Shown here piece after piece: positions 1 through 12,000 of a stretch of 64,000 nt of DNA. A program made the translations under genes and the position numbers. This DNA comes from Nocardia uniformis NBRC 13702. Its GTDB lineage: Bacteria; Actinomycetota; Actinomycetes; Mycobacteriales; Mycobacteriaceae. Below the pieces are notes generated by a model, which was not told where the DNA came from, ran no database searches, and saw nothing but the letters and a program-made list of their open reading frames with translations. Every line of letters starts with the position of its first letter. Within the stretch, counting starts at the first letter, position 1. Location: NCBI RefSeq assembly GCF_001613345.1, contig NZ_BDCE01000052.1, positions 62,001-126,000 of the forward strand, read 5' to 3'.

Positions 1-3000
1 AGGGTGGACCGCAGGGTGGCGACTACGCGGATCGCGGACAGCGAGTTGCCGCCGAGTGCGAAGAAGTCGTCGGTGATACCGACTTCCGCGATGCCCAGGG
101 CCTGCGCGAACGCGGTCCCGATGACCTGCTGCCGGGGTGTGCGTACCGGAATCCGAGCACCGGTCGCCGGTACGGGCAGTGCACCGACATCGATCTTGCC
201 CATCGGGGTCAGCGGCAACTCGTCCAGCACCACGATCGCCGACGGAACCAGATACGAGGGCAGCGTCGCTGCCAACCGGGTCCGCAGCGCGGCGACGTCG
301 ACGGCGTCATCGGCGACGATATGCGCGAGCAGTGACTGCCCGCTCACGACCCGGCGCGCGGTGACAATGGCCGCGGTGACACCGGACTCGCGCCGCAGGG
401 CCGCTTCCACCTCACCGGGTTCGACACGAAAACCATTGACCTTCAACTGCCTATCGGCGCGGCCGAGGAAGTGCAGCAGGCCGTCGGCGTCCCAGCGTCC
501 GAGATCGCCCGTGCGGTACATGCGCGCACCGGCCGGGCCGAACGGATCGGCCACGAAGCGTTCCGCGGTGCGGGCGGGGGCCCGGTGGTAGCCGTTGGCC
601 AGTCCCGCGCCGGATAGGTAGATCTCGCCGGTGATCCCGGCGGGGACCGGGCGCAGCGCCGCGTCCAGGACCGCGACCCGGGTATTGTCGGCCGGGCGTC
701 CGATCGGGACCGGACGATCCGGCGACGTGTCGCCCGCAATCGCGAATCCGAGCGCGTAGCTGGTCGCCTCCACGGGTCCGTACAGATTCGTCACCACGGG
801 TGGGTGCGCACCCCGCCGCACGGTCGCGGCGGCGCGTGGCGGCAATACGTCGCCGGCGGACGCGATCATGCGCAGGCCGGCGAGCTCGTCCGGAATCTGC
901 TCGGCCAGCAGGTCGAACAAACCCGCGGGCAGCATGATCGAGGTGACCCGGCCCGCGCGCAGCACCTCGGTGTAGTCGTGCACATCGAGGACGCCGGGGC
1001 GCGCGAGCACTGTCGTGCGGCCGGTGAGCAGGGGCAACCACAGCTCCCACACCACCATGTCCCAGTTGTACGGCAGGTGCATCAGCATGCGCTGATACCC
1101 CTCGCCGTGGCCGATCCGGTCGCGGGCGCGCGCCACGATATTGCGGTGGGTGACCTCGACACCCTTGGACGCGCCGGTCGATCCGGAGGTGAACATGAGG
1201 GTGGCGACGGCATCGGGTGACACCGCGACGCCGAGGTCGCTGTCGTCGAACTCCGCTGCCGCGCTGTCGAGTTCGCGTAGCACCAGGTCGGTTCCGGTGA
1301 AAGCGAGCAACTGTCGCACTTGCGCGGGCGGATAGCGGTCGCTCAGCGGTACACACAGCGCGCCCAGCTTGGCGACGGCAAGGAAGGCGACCACGAGGTC
1401 GACCGAGCGCGGCAGCGCGATACCGATCGGCGCGCCCGGCCGGACCCCGCGGGAGCGCAGCCACCGGGCGACCCGATTGGCGCGGGCGTTCACCTCGGCG
1501 TAGGTGAACTCCACACCGTCACACCAGAGTGCGATGTCGTGGGTGTGGGCGCGCACGATCGACTCGAAACAGCGGGCGAGGCCGCCGTGGTCGAGATCGG
1601 TGTCCGCACCGCGTCCGGCGGCGAGCACAGCGGCCCGGCGGGCCGGCGGTAGGAGATCGAGCCGACCGACCGGGGACTGTCGTGATGTGGTGAGCGCTAC
1701 CGCGGCGGTGTGGACGCGCGACCACAGTTCGTCGATATCGGCGAGGGAGTCGATGCGGTCGAGCTGCGCGCCGATGCGGAAGGTCAGCTCACCCGATTCG
1801 GGCACCACGACCACGGTCAAGGGGAAGTGTGTGCCGCCGCGGACATCCACGGAGGTGACTTGTACGTCCGCGTCCGAAGTGTCGAGCAGGCCGCGATCGA
1901 GCGGGAAGTTCTCGAAGACGAGCGAGGTGTCGAACAGATCGGACGCGCCCGCCGCCGCCATGATGTCGGCCAGCCCGAGGTGGTCGTGCGCCATCAGCGC
2001 GACCCGTTCACGCTGAATCCGGACGGCTATGTCGAGCGGCGTCGTCGACGGGCAGGTGCGCACCCGTAGCGGCACGGTATTCATGAGCAGCCCGACGACG
2101 CCGCCCAGATCGCCGCCGTCGCGACCGGAGACGGTAATGCCGAAGACGACGTCATCGCTGCCGGTCAGGTTGGATATCACCAATGCCCACAGTGCCTGGA
2201 TCATCGTGTTGAGCGTCAGCGCGTGCGCCGCGGCCTGTTCTCGCAGCCCGCTGACCATGGCGGCGGGCAGCACATAGCTGCGCTCCTCGGGTCGCCGCCA
2301 CCGCTGCCGGTCGCCGCGCGCGACCTTGCTCGGCTCCGCTCCGGCGAGGGCCCGCGCCCATGCCTCGCGAGCACGGTCGCCGTCCCGTGCGGCGGACCGA
2401 TCGAGAAATGCGGTGAACGGTGTGGCGGCGGGCAATTCGAGGCCACGGTATGCCAGCAGCAGTTCGCGCAGCGCGATGCCCAGCGACCAGCCGTCGAGGA
2501 GCGCGTGGTGATGCGTCACCAACAGGGTGGCCGAGCGCGACTCGGTGCGAACGAGGGTGACGGTGAGCATCGGGGCCACGAGCGGGTCCATCCGCGCATC
2601 CTCGGCGCGTACCCGGCGCACGGCTTCGTCTCGATCGGCAGCTGCGAGGTCGGCGAGATCCACTACCCGCCAAGGCAATTCCACATCCGAGCGGATCTCG
2701 TACTCCGGTCTGTCGCCATCGACGACAAAGCGGCCCAGCAGGTGCGGATGCCGGTCCAGCACCGTACGCAGGGCGGTGGCGAGCCGCTGCGCGTCGATCC
2801 GGCCATCCAGTGTCAGCGCGGCCTGTACGAGATAGGGGTCCTTGCCGTCCCCTGCCTGATACAGGGAGTGGAACAGCAGCCCGGCCTGCAAGGGAGTCGC
2901 GGGCAGCAGGGTGCGGCCGCCTCGTGTGGTGGGTGGGAGGGCGGGCACCGGCGGGAGTAGCGCGGCGGTGGCGGCCAGCGCGCGAATATTCTGCTGTTCG

Positions 3001-6000
3001 AAAATATCTCGCGGTGTGAGGGCCAGCCCTTCGGCGCGGGCGCGGTCCGCCAGCCGGATAGCGAGAATGCTGTCCCCACCGACGGCGAAGAAGCCATCCC
3101 CGATACCGAAAACGTCGTGCCCGAGCACCTCCGCGAACAGACTGTGCAGCCGCGCCTCAACATCGGTGCGTGGCAGCGCACCACCGTCGGCCGCACCGCC
3201 ACCGAGGGCGAGCGCGCGCAGTCGGCGCTCATCGACCTTGCCGTTGTGCGTCGTGGGAATGGCGTCGACGGTCACGATGGTGGATGGCACGGCATGTGCC
3301 GGAAGCCGTTCGACCAGCGCCGCGCGCACTTCGGCGATATCGATTCCCGCGCCGGTGACGAAGGCCGCCAGCCGCCGGTCACCGGGCCGGTACTCCACGG
3401 TCGACACCACCGCCGACCGCACCGCCGGGAGCGTACTCAGGGCGGCTTCGATTTCGCCCGGCTCGATCCGGAAGCCACGAATCTTCACCTGCCGGTCGAC
3501 TCGTCCGAAGTATTCGAGCGTCCCGGTGTCGTCGCGACGCGCGAGGTCTCCACTGCGGTACATGACGGTGCCCGGTGCGCCGAAGGGGTCGGCGACGAAA
3601 CGCGTCGCGGTCGAACCCTGCCCGCGCAGATACCCCGCGGCCACGCCCGGACCGGCCACATAGAGCTCCCCGGGCACATTCTGCGGACACGGCCGCAGGG
3701 CGGCGTCGAGAACATATACGGCCAGATCCGGTATGGGCGTGCCGATTTCACCCGCCTCGGCGCTACCTTCCAGGGTGGTTCCGGTGGTGAATACCGTCGT
3801 CTCGGTAATGCCGTACATATTGACCAATCGAGGCATTCGCGGATCGTGGCGCGACCACCAGTCGGTCAGCCGCCAGGGTTCCACCGGCTCGCCGCCGAAG
3901 ATCACGTAGCGCAGGGCGAGGCGGTCACCGCTGATCAGTCGGTCCGCCTCGGCGTCGACCAGCAGGCCAAAGGCGGACGGCGTCTGATTGAGCACCGTAA
4001 CCCGTTGTGCCACAAGTAGTTCGAGGAACTCACGCGGTGCGCGTACTACCTCCGCGTCGACCACGACGAGCTTGCCCCCGTGGCACAGTGCTCCCCAGAT
4101 CTCCCACACCGAGAAGTCGAAGGCGGCGGAGTGGAACAGGGTCCAGACGTCATCCGGACCGAAGTCGAACCACGGCCGGGTCGCGGTGAGCAGCCGGATC
4201 ACATTGGCGTGCGTGACCACCACGCCCTTCGGCACGCCGGTCGTGCCGGAGGTATGGATGACATAGGCCGGATACGACGGCCCGGGATGCCGCGGCTCAC
4301 GAGGCACGACCTGCGGCGCGTCGCCGATCCGCAGCCGATAGACCTCGGAGCTGGTCTCCGGCAGCTGAACTTCCGCGCCGGTGACAATGAGCGCCGGTGC
4401 CGCGTCGTCGATGATCGTGCGCAGTCGCTGCTCCGGATAGCCCGGATCGAGCGGCACATACGCCGCACCCGTCTGCGACACGGCCACGATCGCGACGACC
4501 AGATCGAGGGAGCGGGGTAGCGCGAGTCCGACGAAGTCTCCCGGGCCTACCCCGTATCCGGCAATGATCCGGGACAGCCGCTTCGCCTGCCGGTCGAGCT
4601 CGGCATAGGTGAGTTCCGCATCGCCGTGCACCACGGCGGTGGCGTCACCGTGCGCGACCACCATGCGCCCGAACCGATCGACCAGCGTCTCGGTCGAGGG
4701 GGCGGTGGCGCTGGGCCCCGCCGGATCAGGTGCGCAGCGGAGCCGTCCGAGCGGGAGATCCTCCGGCGCGGCGGCCAGGGCGGCAAGGGTTTCGGTGAGC
4801 CGCCGATGGTGTGCGGTGAGGTCGCGTTCGGAGTAGCGCAGCGTATTCGATTCGAGCACCACCGACAGCGCCGGATCGCCATTGTCGTAGAGGCTGATAT
4901 TCAGATTGTCGGCACGCCCGGCCGCGATATGGCGCAGGCCCGCGGATACGGATCCGAAGCGCAGATCCTTCTGCATGGGCATCACATTGACCGTGGGCCC
5001 GATAATGCCGCCGTCGAGCCCGCTCGCCCGCAGATCGGCGAGCATCTCACCGTACTGGAAACGCTGGTGGCGCAGGATGACAAGGGATTCGGCGCGCACG
5101 GCGGCGAGCAGGTCGCCGACCGTGGTGGCCGGGTCGACCGTAATCCGCAGCGGGAGCACGTTCGCGGTCATGCCGAGGGCGTTCCGCGAGCGTTTGGCGG
5201 GGACGGCCAGACCGAGGGTCACCGTCCGTGTACCCGAATCCGCGTGCAGCAGTATGGCGATGGCGGCGAACGCCCACACCGGCCACGGGGTGCCGGACGT
5301 CTCGGCCCGGGCACGCAGCGCCTGCCACTCGGCCGCGGCGAGTACACCGGCACGGCGGAGGAATCGATCACCATCGGCGGCCACCGGCGCTCCGGCGAAT
5401 TGCGGCGCGTCGTACGGCCCGTCGGTCGCGAGCCGCCGCGCCCAGAATTGCCGGTCGTCAGCGAACCGAGCGGACGTGCGGAACCGCTCGTCCTCCGCGA
5501 TCAGGTCGGCCACCCGGTCGAATACCGATTCCACCACCGGACGTCCGTCGAGCAGGGCGGTGTAGGTATCGGCGACGCGACGGATGAAGGCGGCCGAGGA
5601 CGCACCGTCGATCACCAGGTGATGGGAGCGGATGAACCACACCGCACCCGCCGCGCCGAGATCCAGCAGATGGTGTTCTAGCAGCGGTGCACGGCCCAGG
5701 TCGAACGGCCGGTCCAAGGCCGCCTCCATGAAACGCAGCGCCGCGCCGCGCGGATCGGCGGCGGTGCGAAAACTGTTGCGGTGCAACGGCCAATCCCGCA
5801 CCTCCTCGACCACCTGGGTGACCGATCCGTCGACGCCGGTGTCGAAACGCACCCGCAGCGTCTCCGCTCCGGCGACGACGATTCGCAGCGCCCGCTCGAA
5901 GATCTCCTCGTCGATCGCGCCACGCATGTGCACGTAGCCGCCGACGATCAAGCGCCGTCCGGTGTCGTCGAGTTGCTCCGCGATCCAGATATGTTGCTGC

Positions 6001-6029
6001 GCACGGGTCAGCGGTAGGCCCGCGGTCAC
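1..6029 (-). CDS. Non-ribosomal peptide synthetase 2 (C-A-T-C-A-T..., cut by window edge)
   Basis: Elongation synthetase; at least 2009 residues are visible and the C-terminus lies beyond position 1. The GTG start at 6029 overlaps the TGA of NRPS 1 (GTGA). Domains in order: a condensation domain with an intact HHLVIDG at about residue 136 and an EntF-like N-terminus (LTRAQQHIWIAEQLD); adenylation domain with HTSGTTGVPKG near 595; carrier with GGDSIL near 985; second condensation domain with HHHALLDGWS near 1176; second adenylation domain with FTSGSTGASKG near 1617; second carrier with GGNSLS near 1994. Aligning by eye to GrsA, the first A domain gives D-F-W-N-I-G-M-V-F, one position from the usual threonine code. 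The second gives D-M-W-M-A-A-L-S-Y, which I cannot assign. No thioesterase is seen, so termination is encoded further left. Substrate calls are inference. Confidence 0.93.
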   Translation of the reverse strand, partial: MTAGLPLTRAQQHIWIAEQLDDTGRRLIVGGYVHMRGAIDEEIFERALRIVVAGAETLRVRFDTGVDGSVTQVVEEVRDWPLHRNSFRTAADPRGAALRFMEAALDRPFDLGRAPLLEHHLLDLGAAGAVWFIRSHHLVIDGASSAAFIRRVADTYTALLDGRPVVESVFDRVADLIAEDERFRTSARFADDRQFWARRLATDGPYDAPQFAGAPVAADGDRFLRRAGVLAAAEWQALRARAETSGTPWPVWAFAAIAILLHADSGTRTVTLGLAVPAKRSRNALGMTANVLPLRITVDPATTVGDLLAAVRAESLVILRHQRFQYGEMLADLRASGLDGGIIGPTVNVMPMQKDLRFGSVSAGLRHIAAGRADNLNISLYDNGDPALSVVLESNTLRYSERDLTAHHRRLTETLAALAAAPEDLPLGRLRCAPDPAGPSATAPSTETLVDRFGRMVVAHGDATAVVHGDAELTYAELDRQAKRLSRIIAGYGVGPGDFVGLALPRSLDLVVAIVAVSQTGAAYVPLDPGYPEQRLRTIIDDAAPALIVTGAEVQLPETSSEVYRLRIGDAPQVVPREPRHPGPSYPAYVIHTSGTTGVPKGVVVTHANVIRLLTATRPWFDFGPDDVWTLFHSAAFDFSVWEIWGALCHGGKLVVVDAEVVRAPREFLELLVAQRVTVLNQTPSAFGLLVDAEADRLISGDRLALRYVIFGGEPVEPWRLTDWWSRHDPRMPRLVNMYGITETTVFTTGTTLEGSAEAGEIGTPIPDLAVYVLDAALRPCPQNVPGELYVAGPGVAAGYLRGQGSTATRFVADPFGAPGTVMYRSGDLARRDDTGTLEYFGRVDRQVKIRGFRIEPGEIEAALSTLPAVRSAVVSTVEYRPGDRRLAAFVTGAGIDIAEVRAALVERLPAHAVPSTIVTVDAIPTTHNGKVDERRLRALALGGGAADGGALPRTDVEARLHSLFAEVLGHDVFGIGDGFFAVGGDSILAIRLADRARAEGLALTPRDIFEQQNIRALAATAALLPPVPALPPTTRGGRTLLPATPLQAGLLFHSLYQAGDGKDPYLVQAALTLDGRIDAQRLATALRTVLDRHPHLLGRFVVDGDRPEYEIRSDVELPWRVVDLADLAAADRDEAVRRVRAEDARMDPLVAPMLTVTLVRTESRSATLLVTHHHALLDGWSLGIALRELLLAYRGLELPAATPFTAFLDRSAARDGDRAREAWARALAGAEPSKVARGDRQRWRRPEERSYVLPAAMVSGLREQAAAHALTLNTMIQALWALVISNLTGSDDVVFGITVSGRDGGDLGGVVGLLMNTVPLRVRTCPSTTPLDIAVRIQRERVALMAHDHLGLADIMAAAGASDLFDTSLVFENFPLDRGLLDTSDADVQVTSVDVRGGTHFPLTVVVVPESGELTFRIGAQLDRIDSLADIDELWSRVHTAAVALTTSRQSPVGRLDLLPPARRAAVLAAGRGADTDLDHGGLARCFESIVRAHTHDIALWCDGVEFTYAEVNARANRVARWLRSRGVRPGAPIGIALPRSVDLVVAFLAVAKLGALCVPLSDRYPPAQVRQLLAFTGTDLVLRELDSAAAEFDDSDLGVAVSPDAVATLMFTSGSTGASKGVEVTHRNIVARARDRIGHGEGYQRMLMHLPYNWDMVVWELWLPLLTGRTTVLARPGVLDVHDYTEVLRAGRVTSIMLPAGLFDLLAEQIPDELAGLRMIASAGDVLPPRAAATVRRGAHPPVVTNLYGPVEATSYALGFAIAGDTSPDRPVPIGRPADNTRVAVLDAALRPVPAGITGEIYLSGAGLANGYHRAPARTAERFVADPFGPAGARMYRTGDLGRWDADGLLHFLGRADRQLKVNGFRVEPGEVEAALRRESGVTAAIVTARRVVSGQSLLAHIVADDAVDVAALRTRLAATLPSYLVPSAIVVLDELPLTPMGKIDVGALPVPATGARIPVRTPRQQVIGTAFAQALGIAEVGITDDFFALGGNSLSAIRVVATLRST

Positions 6030-9000
6030 GCCAGCTCCTCGATGGTCGCTCCCGGATGGCTGGCGATGGCGGTGAGCAGTCCCCGCATGCGCACGGCGAT
6101 GTCGGCCACCTGAGCTTCGTCGAAAACGTCACACAGGTAACCGATTCGGACCGTCAGCTCGCCGCCTGGCTCGACGGTGACCGTCAGCGGATAGTGTGCG
6201 GCGTCGGTGACTTCGAGGCCCGCGCCGGTCACACCGTCGGCGGCGGCGGCGGCCGCGGCGGCGAGCTGCTCGCTGTCCACCGGATAGGATTCGAAGGCCA
6301 GCACCGTGTCGAACAGCATGTCCTGTAGTCCGGCGGCCGCGTGGATCTCGGTCAGCCCGAGTTGATGGTGCTCGATCAGATCCGCCTGCTCGGCCTGCAC
6401 CGCCCGCAGCAGGTCCGTCACAGGCGTGCTCGGACCGAACCGCACTCGCACCGGCACGGTATTGATGCAGAGTCCGACAAGCGATTCCACACCGGGTAGT
6501 GCGGCGGGGCGACCGGAGACGGTCGCGCCGAACACCACGTCGCCGCGTCCGAGCCTGCGCCCCAGCAGGATCGCCCAGGCCGCCTGGAACACGGTGTTGA
6601 CGGTAACCCCGAGGGTGGCGGCGGTCGCGGCGAGTGTGGCAGTGGTCCGCGTATCGAGTGACCACCGGTGATCGGCCGTCGTGACCGCGCTGTCACGGAT
6701 ACGCGTCGCCGGGGCGACCAGCGTCGGCGCACTCACGCCGTTCAGTGCCCGCCGCCAAGCGCGTGTGGATGCCGCCATATCCCGGTCGTGGTTCCAGGCA
6801 AGATAGTCGCGGAACGTGCCCCGCGGCGCGGGCAGTGCCTCGTCGGTGGCGTAGAGCGCCAGCAGATCACGCAGCACCAGCGGCACCGACCAGCCGTCGA
6901 GCAGGATGTGGTGGTAGGTCACGACCAGGACATGCTCCGCGTTCGCGACGCGCGCCAGGGCGAAGCGCAGCAGCGGTGGGCGGGCCGGATCGAAACGGCG
7001 CGCACGCTCTCGGGCGGCCAGCTCCACCACGGCGTCCATCGCAGCCAGATCTACTTCGCGCCACGGCAGTTCGACTGACTCCGGCACCACCTGGCAGGGT
7101 GTGCCGGTGGCATCGAAGACGAAGGCCGCGCGCAGGTTCGCGTACCGTTCCAGGATGCGCTGCCCGGCCAGTCGCAGCCGATCGCGATCGATCGCCCCGC
7201 CCAGCCGCACCACCGTTTGCACGTTGTAGACGTCGGCGACGGTCGCATCGGCCGGAGCCGCGACGGTGGCGTGGAACAACAGGCCCGATTGCAGCGGTGC
7301 GAGCGGCCAGACCTCGGTGAGCCGACCGTAGTCCCGCTCCCATCCGGCGATATCGTCGCGGCTCACGCGGACCAGGGGGAAGTCCGAGGGCGTATGTCCA
7401 CCGGCATGTTCGCTGCGGGTATGCGTGGCGATGGCGCCGAGTGCGGTTACCCACAACCGCGCCAGTTCCGATACCGCGGCTTCGTCGAGCAGGGTGGTGG
7501 GATAGGCGAATCCGGCGTGCAGTGTGGATCCCGCCACGATCGCGTTCACCTCGAGGGCGGCGGCCACGGGCAGGTCCGGATCCGGGTGGGCATCCGGCGT
7601 GGCGAGCACCCCGGCACCCCGGTCGTCGACGCGGCCGAGGTAGTTGAAGCAGATCTGCCCGGGCATCGAGACCGGAAGCTGTTCGGCGGTCTCGGAATTC
7701 AGGTAGCGCAGCAACCCGTAGCCGATACCGCTATCGGGGATGGCACGCAACTGTTCCTTGATCGTGTCGAGCACCGCCCCCATCGCATCCGTTCCGGCCA
7801 AGGCCGCCTCGAGATCGATATCGCCGAGATCGAGGCCAACCGGGTAGAGGGAGGTGAACCAGCCGACCGTGCGGGACAGATCCGCGCCCGGCGCGAGCTG
7901 TTCCTCGCGTCCGTGGCCCTCCAACCGCAGCAGCGATACCGGGGCATCCGCACCACGATTCGCCCGCCATACCGCGAGTGCGACGGCCAGCGCGGAGATC
8001 AGGACCGCATCGACGCCCGTATGGAAACGCGCGGGAGCGGTCCGTACGAGCGCCTCGGTCACCGTGTCGTCCACCGTGACCTCCACCGTCGCGAGCCGGG
8101 CGGTGGTGTCGACCGCCGGATCGAGCGGTCGGCTGCCCAGCAGAGGTTCCGGTGTCGCGCAGATCTGTCGCCAAGTCTCCAGCTCGGCAATTCGGTCGGG
8201 CGCGTAGGCCGCGTCGACCAGCGCGTTCGACCACCGGCGCATGGAGGTGCCGACCGGGTCCAGGTGCGGCACAGCGCCATCGGTGGCAGTCGCGAGGGCC
8301 GTGAACAGGTCGGGCAGCAGAATACGCCAGGAGACGCCGTCCACGGCGAGGTGGTGGGCGCAGATGATCAATCGATCCGGCAGACTCCCCCGCTCGGCGT
8401 CGAGCCGGACGAACTGCACCATTTTCCCGGCGGCCGGATCGAGACGATCCAGTGCGGCATCGAGCTCCGCGGCGGCCAGCTCCCGCACGGTGGCGGTATC
8501 CGCGGCATCGTCGAAGGTGATGCGGTGAACCAGCGTCGCCGCATCCGATGTGCCCGCCGGTAGCGTTTCGCACCGCCATGCGCCGGACTTGCCGCGGAAC
8601 AGCCTGCTACGCAACATATCGTGCCGGTCGATGAGCGCCGCGACGGCTTGGATCAGGATGTCGTGCCCGGTGTGCGCGGGTAGTTCGACGGTGAGGGTCT
8701 GATTGACCCGGCGCACACCGCCGCCACGTTCGGTCAGCCACCGAACCACGGGGGTGAGCGGGATATCGCCGATACCGCCGCCCGGCAGTTCCGGCAGCCG
8801 CTGCGGCGCTTCCGCGTCGACATCGAGTGCTCGTGCGGCAGTGGCGATCCCGGCCACCGTACGATGCTCGAAGACCTCACGCGGCGTGATGTGCAGGCCG
8901 CGTACCCGCGCCCGGGAGGCGAGCTGGATGGAGATGATGCTGTCGCCACCGAGTGCGAAGAACGAGTCGTCCACGCCCGGCCGGTCGACACCGAGCACCT

Positions 9001-12000
9001 CGGCGAAGAGTTCGGCCACAGCCTGTTCGGCCGGGGTGCGCGGAGCCCGATCCGAACGCGGGGCGATGACGGGGGCGGGCAGCGCATCCAGGTCCAGCTT
9101 GCCGTTGCCCGTCAGCGGCAGGGTATCGACGAGCATGATGGCGGCCGGTCGCATATAGGCCGGAACACACTGTGCGATATGTGTTTCCAGCGCTTCCAGC
9201 GTCGGCTCGACCCCGGGTGCGGGTACCACGTAGGCGATCAGTCGCGCCGCCCCGAAATCACCGGTCCGGGCCACCGCCACCGCCCGTGCGACCGACGGGT
9301 GTTCGTGCAGTGCGGCCTCGACCTCCCCCGGTTCGATGCGGTAGCCGCGAATCTTCACCTGGTGGTCGCCGCGGCCCAGATATTCGAGTTGTCCGTCGGC
9401 ATTCCAGCGCGCCAGATCGCCGGTGCGATACATGCGCGCACCGGGCGCTCCGAACGGATCGGCCACATAGCGGTCCGCGGTGGCGGCCGGACGGGCGAAA
9501 TAGCCGCGGGCGAGCTGGGTTCCGGTCAGATAGAGCTCGCCCCGAACGCCGACCGGAGCCGGCCGCAGCCGCGAATCCAGGACACGGACCGTCATTCCGG
9601 GCAGGCCGCGTCCGATGACGCCGCGGCCTGCCGACTCGACGTGCGCACTGTCCATCGCGAAGTGGGTGGCGTGTACGGTCGCCTCGGTAATGCCGTACAG
9701 GTTCGAGATCCGGGTCTGCCCGCCCGGATCGGTGTCGTACCACGACCGCAGCCGCCGCGGATCCACCGCTTCGCCACCGAGAACGATATGCCGCAGCGCG
9801 GGCACGGCTGCCCGGCCGAAACCGCTGTCGAGCAATGCGGCGAAGGCCGACGGGGTCTGACTCAGCACCGTAATACCTTGGCGGGCCATGAGTTCGGTGA
9901 ACTCGCCGGGCGACCGTGTCCGGTCGGTGTCCACGATGACGAGTGTGCCGCCGCTGGCGAGGGCGCCCCACATCTCCCACACCGAGAAGTCGAAGGCGTA
10001 GGAGTGGAACAGCGTCCACACATCGGTGTGATCGGTATCGAGTACCGCCCGCGTGGCGGTGAGCATGCCGACCACATTGCGATGGGTGACGCAGACGCCC
10101 TTCGGGCGTCCGGTGGAACCGGACGTGTACAGCACGTACGCGATATCGTCCGGGCTCGGCGGCACCGGTGCGATATCGTCTTCCGCTGTCTCGCTGCTGA
10201 TCTCGCCCGCACCGTCGAGAACAATCCTCGGCAGTGCGTTGGCGGGCAGCGTCGCGATATCGGCCTCGGTGGTGACCAGGCAGGCCGGATCGGTCTCGGA
10301 GAGCATGAGTTCGAGGCGTCGCGACGGATTCTCCAGATCCAGCGGCACATATCCGGCCCCGGACTCGAGGATGCCGAGTAGCGCTACGACCAGATCCACC
10401 GAACGTGAAATACCCACGGCCACCAGCGTCCCGGGCTTGATCCCGCGGGCGGCCAACCTGCGAGCCAACGCATGGGAGCGCGCGCCGAGGGCACCGTAGG
10501 TCAGCACCCGGTCGCCGCACCGGACCGCGACGGCATCGGCTCGCGTGAGCACCTGTGCGCGGAACAGGTCCATCAGGGTCGACTCCGACTGCCGCGCCGC
10601 CGGGCGCTGCCAGTCTCGCAGCACCTGACTCCGTTGCGCCGCGTCGAGCGGATCGATCTCGGCCACTGAGGTATTCGGATTCGCGGCCAGCGCCGTCAGT
10701 ATCCGCCGCAACCACTCACCCAGTCGCGTCACCGTCGCCTCGTCGACCAGGTCGGGTCGCCATCCAGCCAGGATGTGCAGTCGATCGGTCTGCCGGATGG
10801 TCAATGTCAATGGGTAGTGCGTCGCCTCCCGGGATCGCAGCCCGGTAATGGTCAGGTCGGCGAAGGCGAGGGCATCCGCGCGCAGCTTCGCCGCGTCGAC
10901 GGGATATGACTCGACGACCAGGAGGGTGTCGAACAGGTTTCCGCCGCCGAGACCGGTCTGCGCACCGATATCCAGCAGACCCAGGTGGTGGTGCGCCGTC
11001 AGTGCGAACTGCTCCCGCTGCACGCGGCGCAGCAGCGCGCCCACGGACTCACCCGCGGCCTGTCGAATCCGCACGGGGATCGTATTGATGAAGAGTCCGA
11101 CCATATTCTCGACACCCGCGAGGTCGGCGGGCCGACCGGACACCGTGGTGCCGAAGACGACATCGGCGCGATCGGTCATGCGCGCCAGCAGGATTGCCCA
11201 GGCGACCTGTACGACGGTATTGATGGTCACCTCGAGTTCGGTGGCCAGGCGGGCCAGCGCTCGGGTTTGCGGCTGGTCCAGGTCGAACTCCCGCTCGAGG
11301 AGCAGAGTGGCGGGGTTGTGCGCGGCGGCGGCGTTCGCGAGCAGGGTCGGCTCCGAAATACCGGCCAGCGCCTGTGCCCACACCCGCCGCGACGCCGATT
11401 CATCTTGCCGCGCGAGCCATTCCACGTAGTGCCGGTAGGGCCGGGGCGATTCGACCGCGAAACCGGCGTACTCGGCCATGATCTCGCGCAGCAGCAGCGG
11501 TATGGACCAGCCGTCGAGCAGCAGGTGGTGGCAGGTCACGACGAAACGGGTATGCCCGGCTCCGAGGCGGAGTAATAGGAAGCGCAGCAGCGGCGGGTCG
11601 GCAAGATCGAACGGCTTCGTGCGGTCGGCGTCGAGGAGGCGGTCGTAGTCACCCGCCGCCTCGGTCAGATCCAGCTCGCGCCACGGCAGTTCCGCGTGGT
11701 CGGAGACGATCTGCACGGGTACACCGTTCGTATCGACGTCGAAAGCGGCGCGCAGGTTGGCATGTCGCGCCAGCACGGTCGCGGCCGCGGACCGCAGCCG
11801 CGGTGCGGCCACCGCCCCTTCCAGGCTCAACACCAACTGCACCGTGTAGACGTCCACCGCGCCCGGATCGAAGAGAGCGTGGAACATCATGCCCGCCTGT
11901 AACGGCGTAACCGGCCACACCTCGCTCAGTGTCGGATACCGCTGCTCCCAGCGATCGATATCGGTCTGGGTCGCCGCGGTGAGCGGGAAATCGGAGGGGG

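Noticed and set aside
4626..5681. Long plus-strand frames within the NRPS genes (also 7217-8563, 8864-10381 and 14465-15484)
   Set aside because: They are opposite-strand shadows of GC-rich NRPS codons; the minus strand encodes clear C, A, T and E domain motifs at the same positions.
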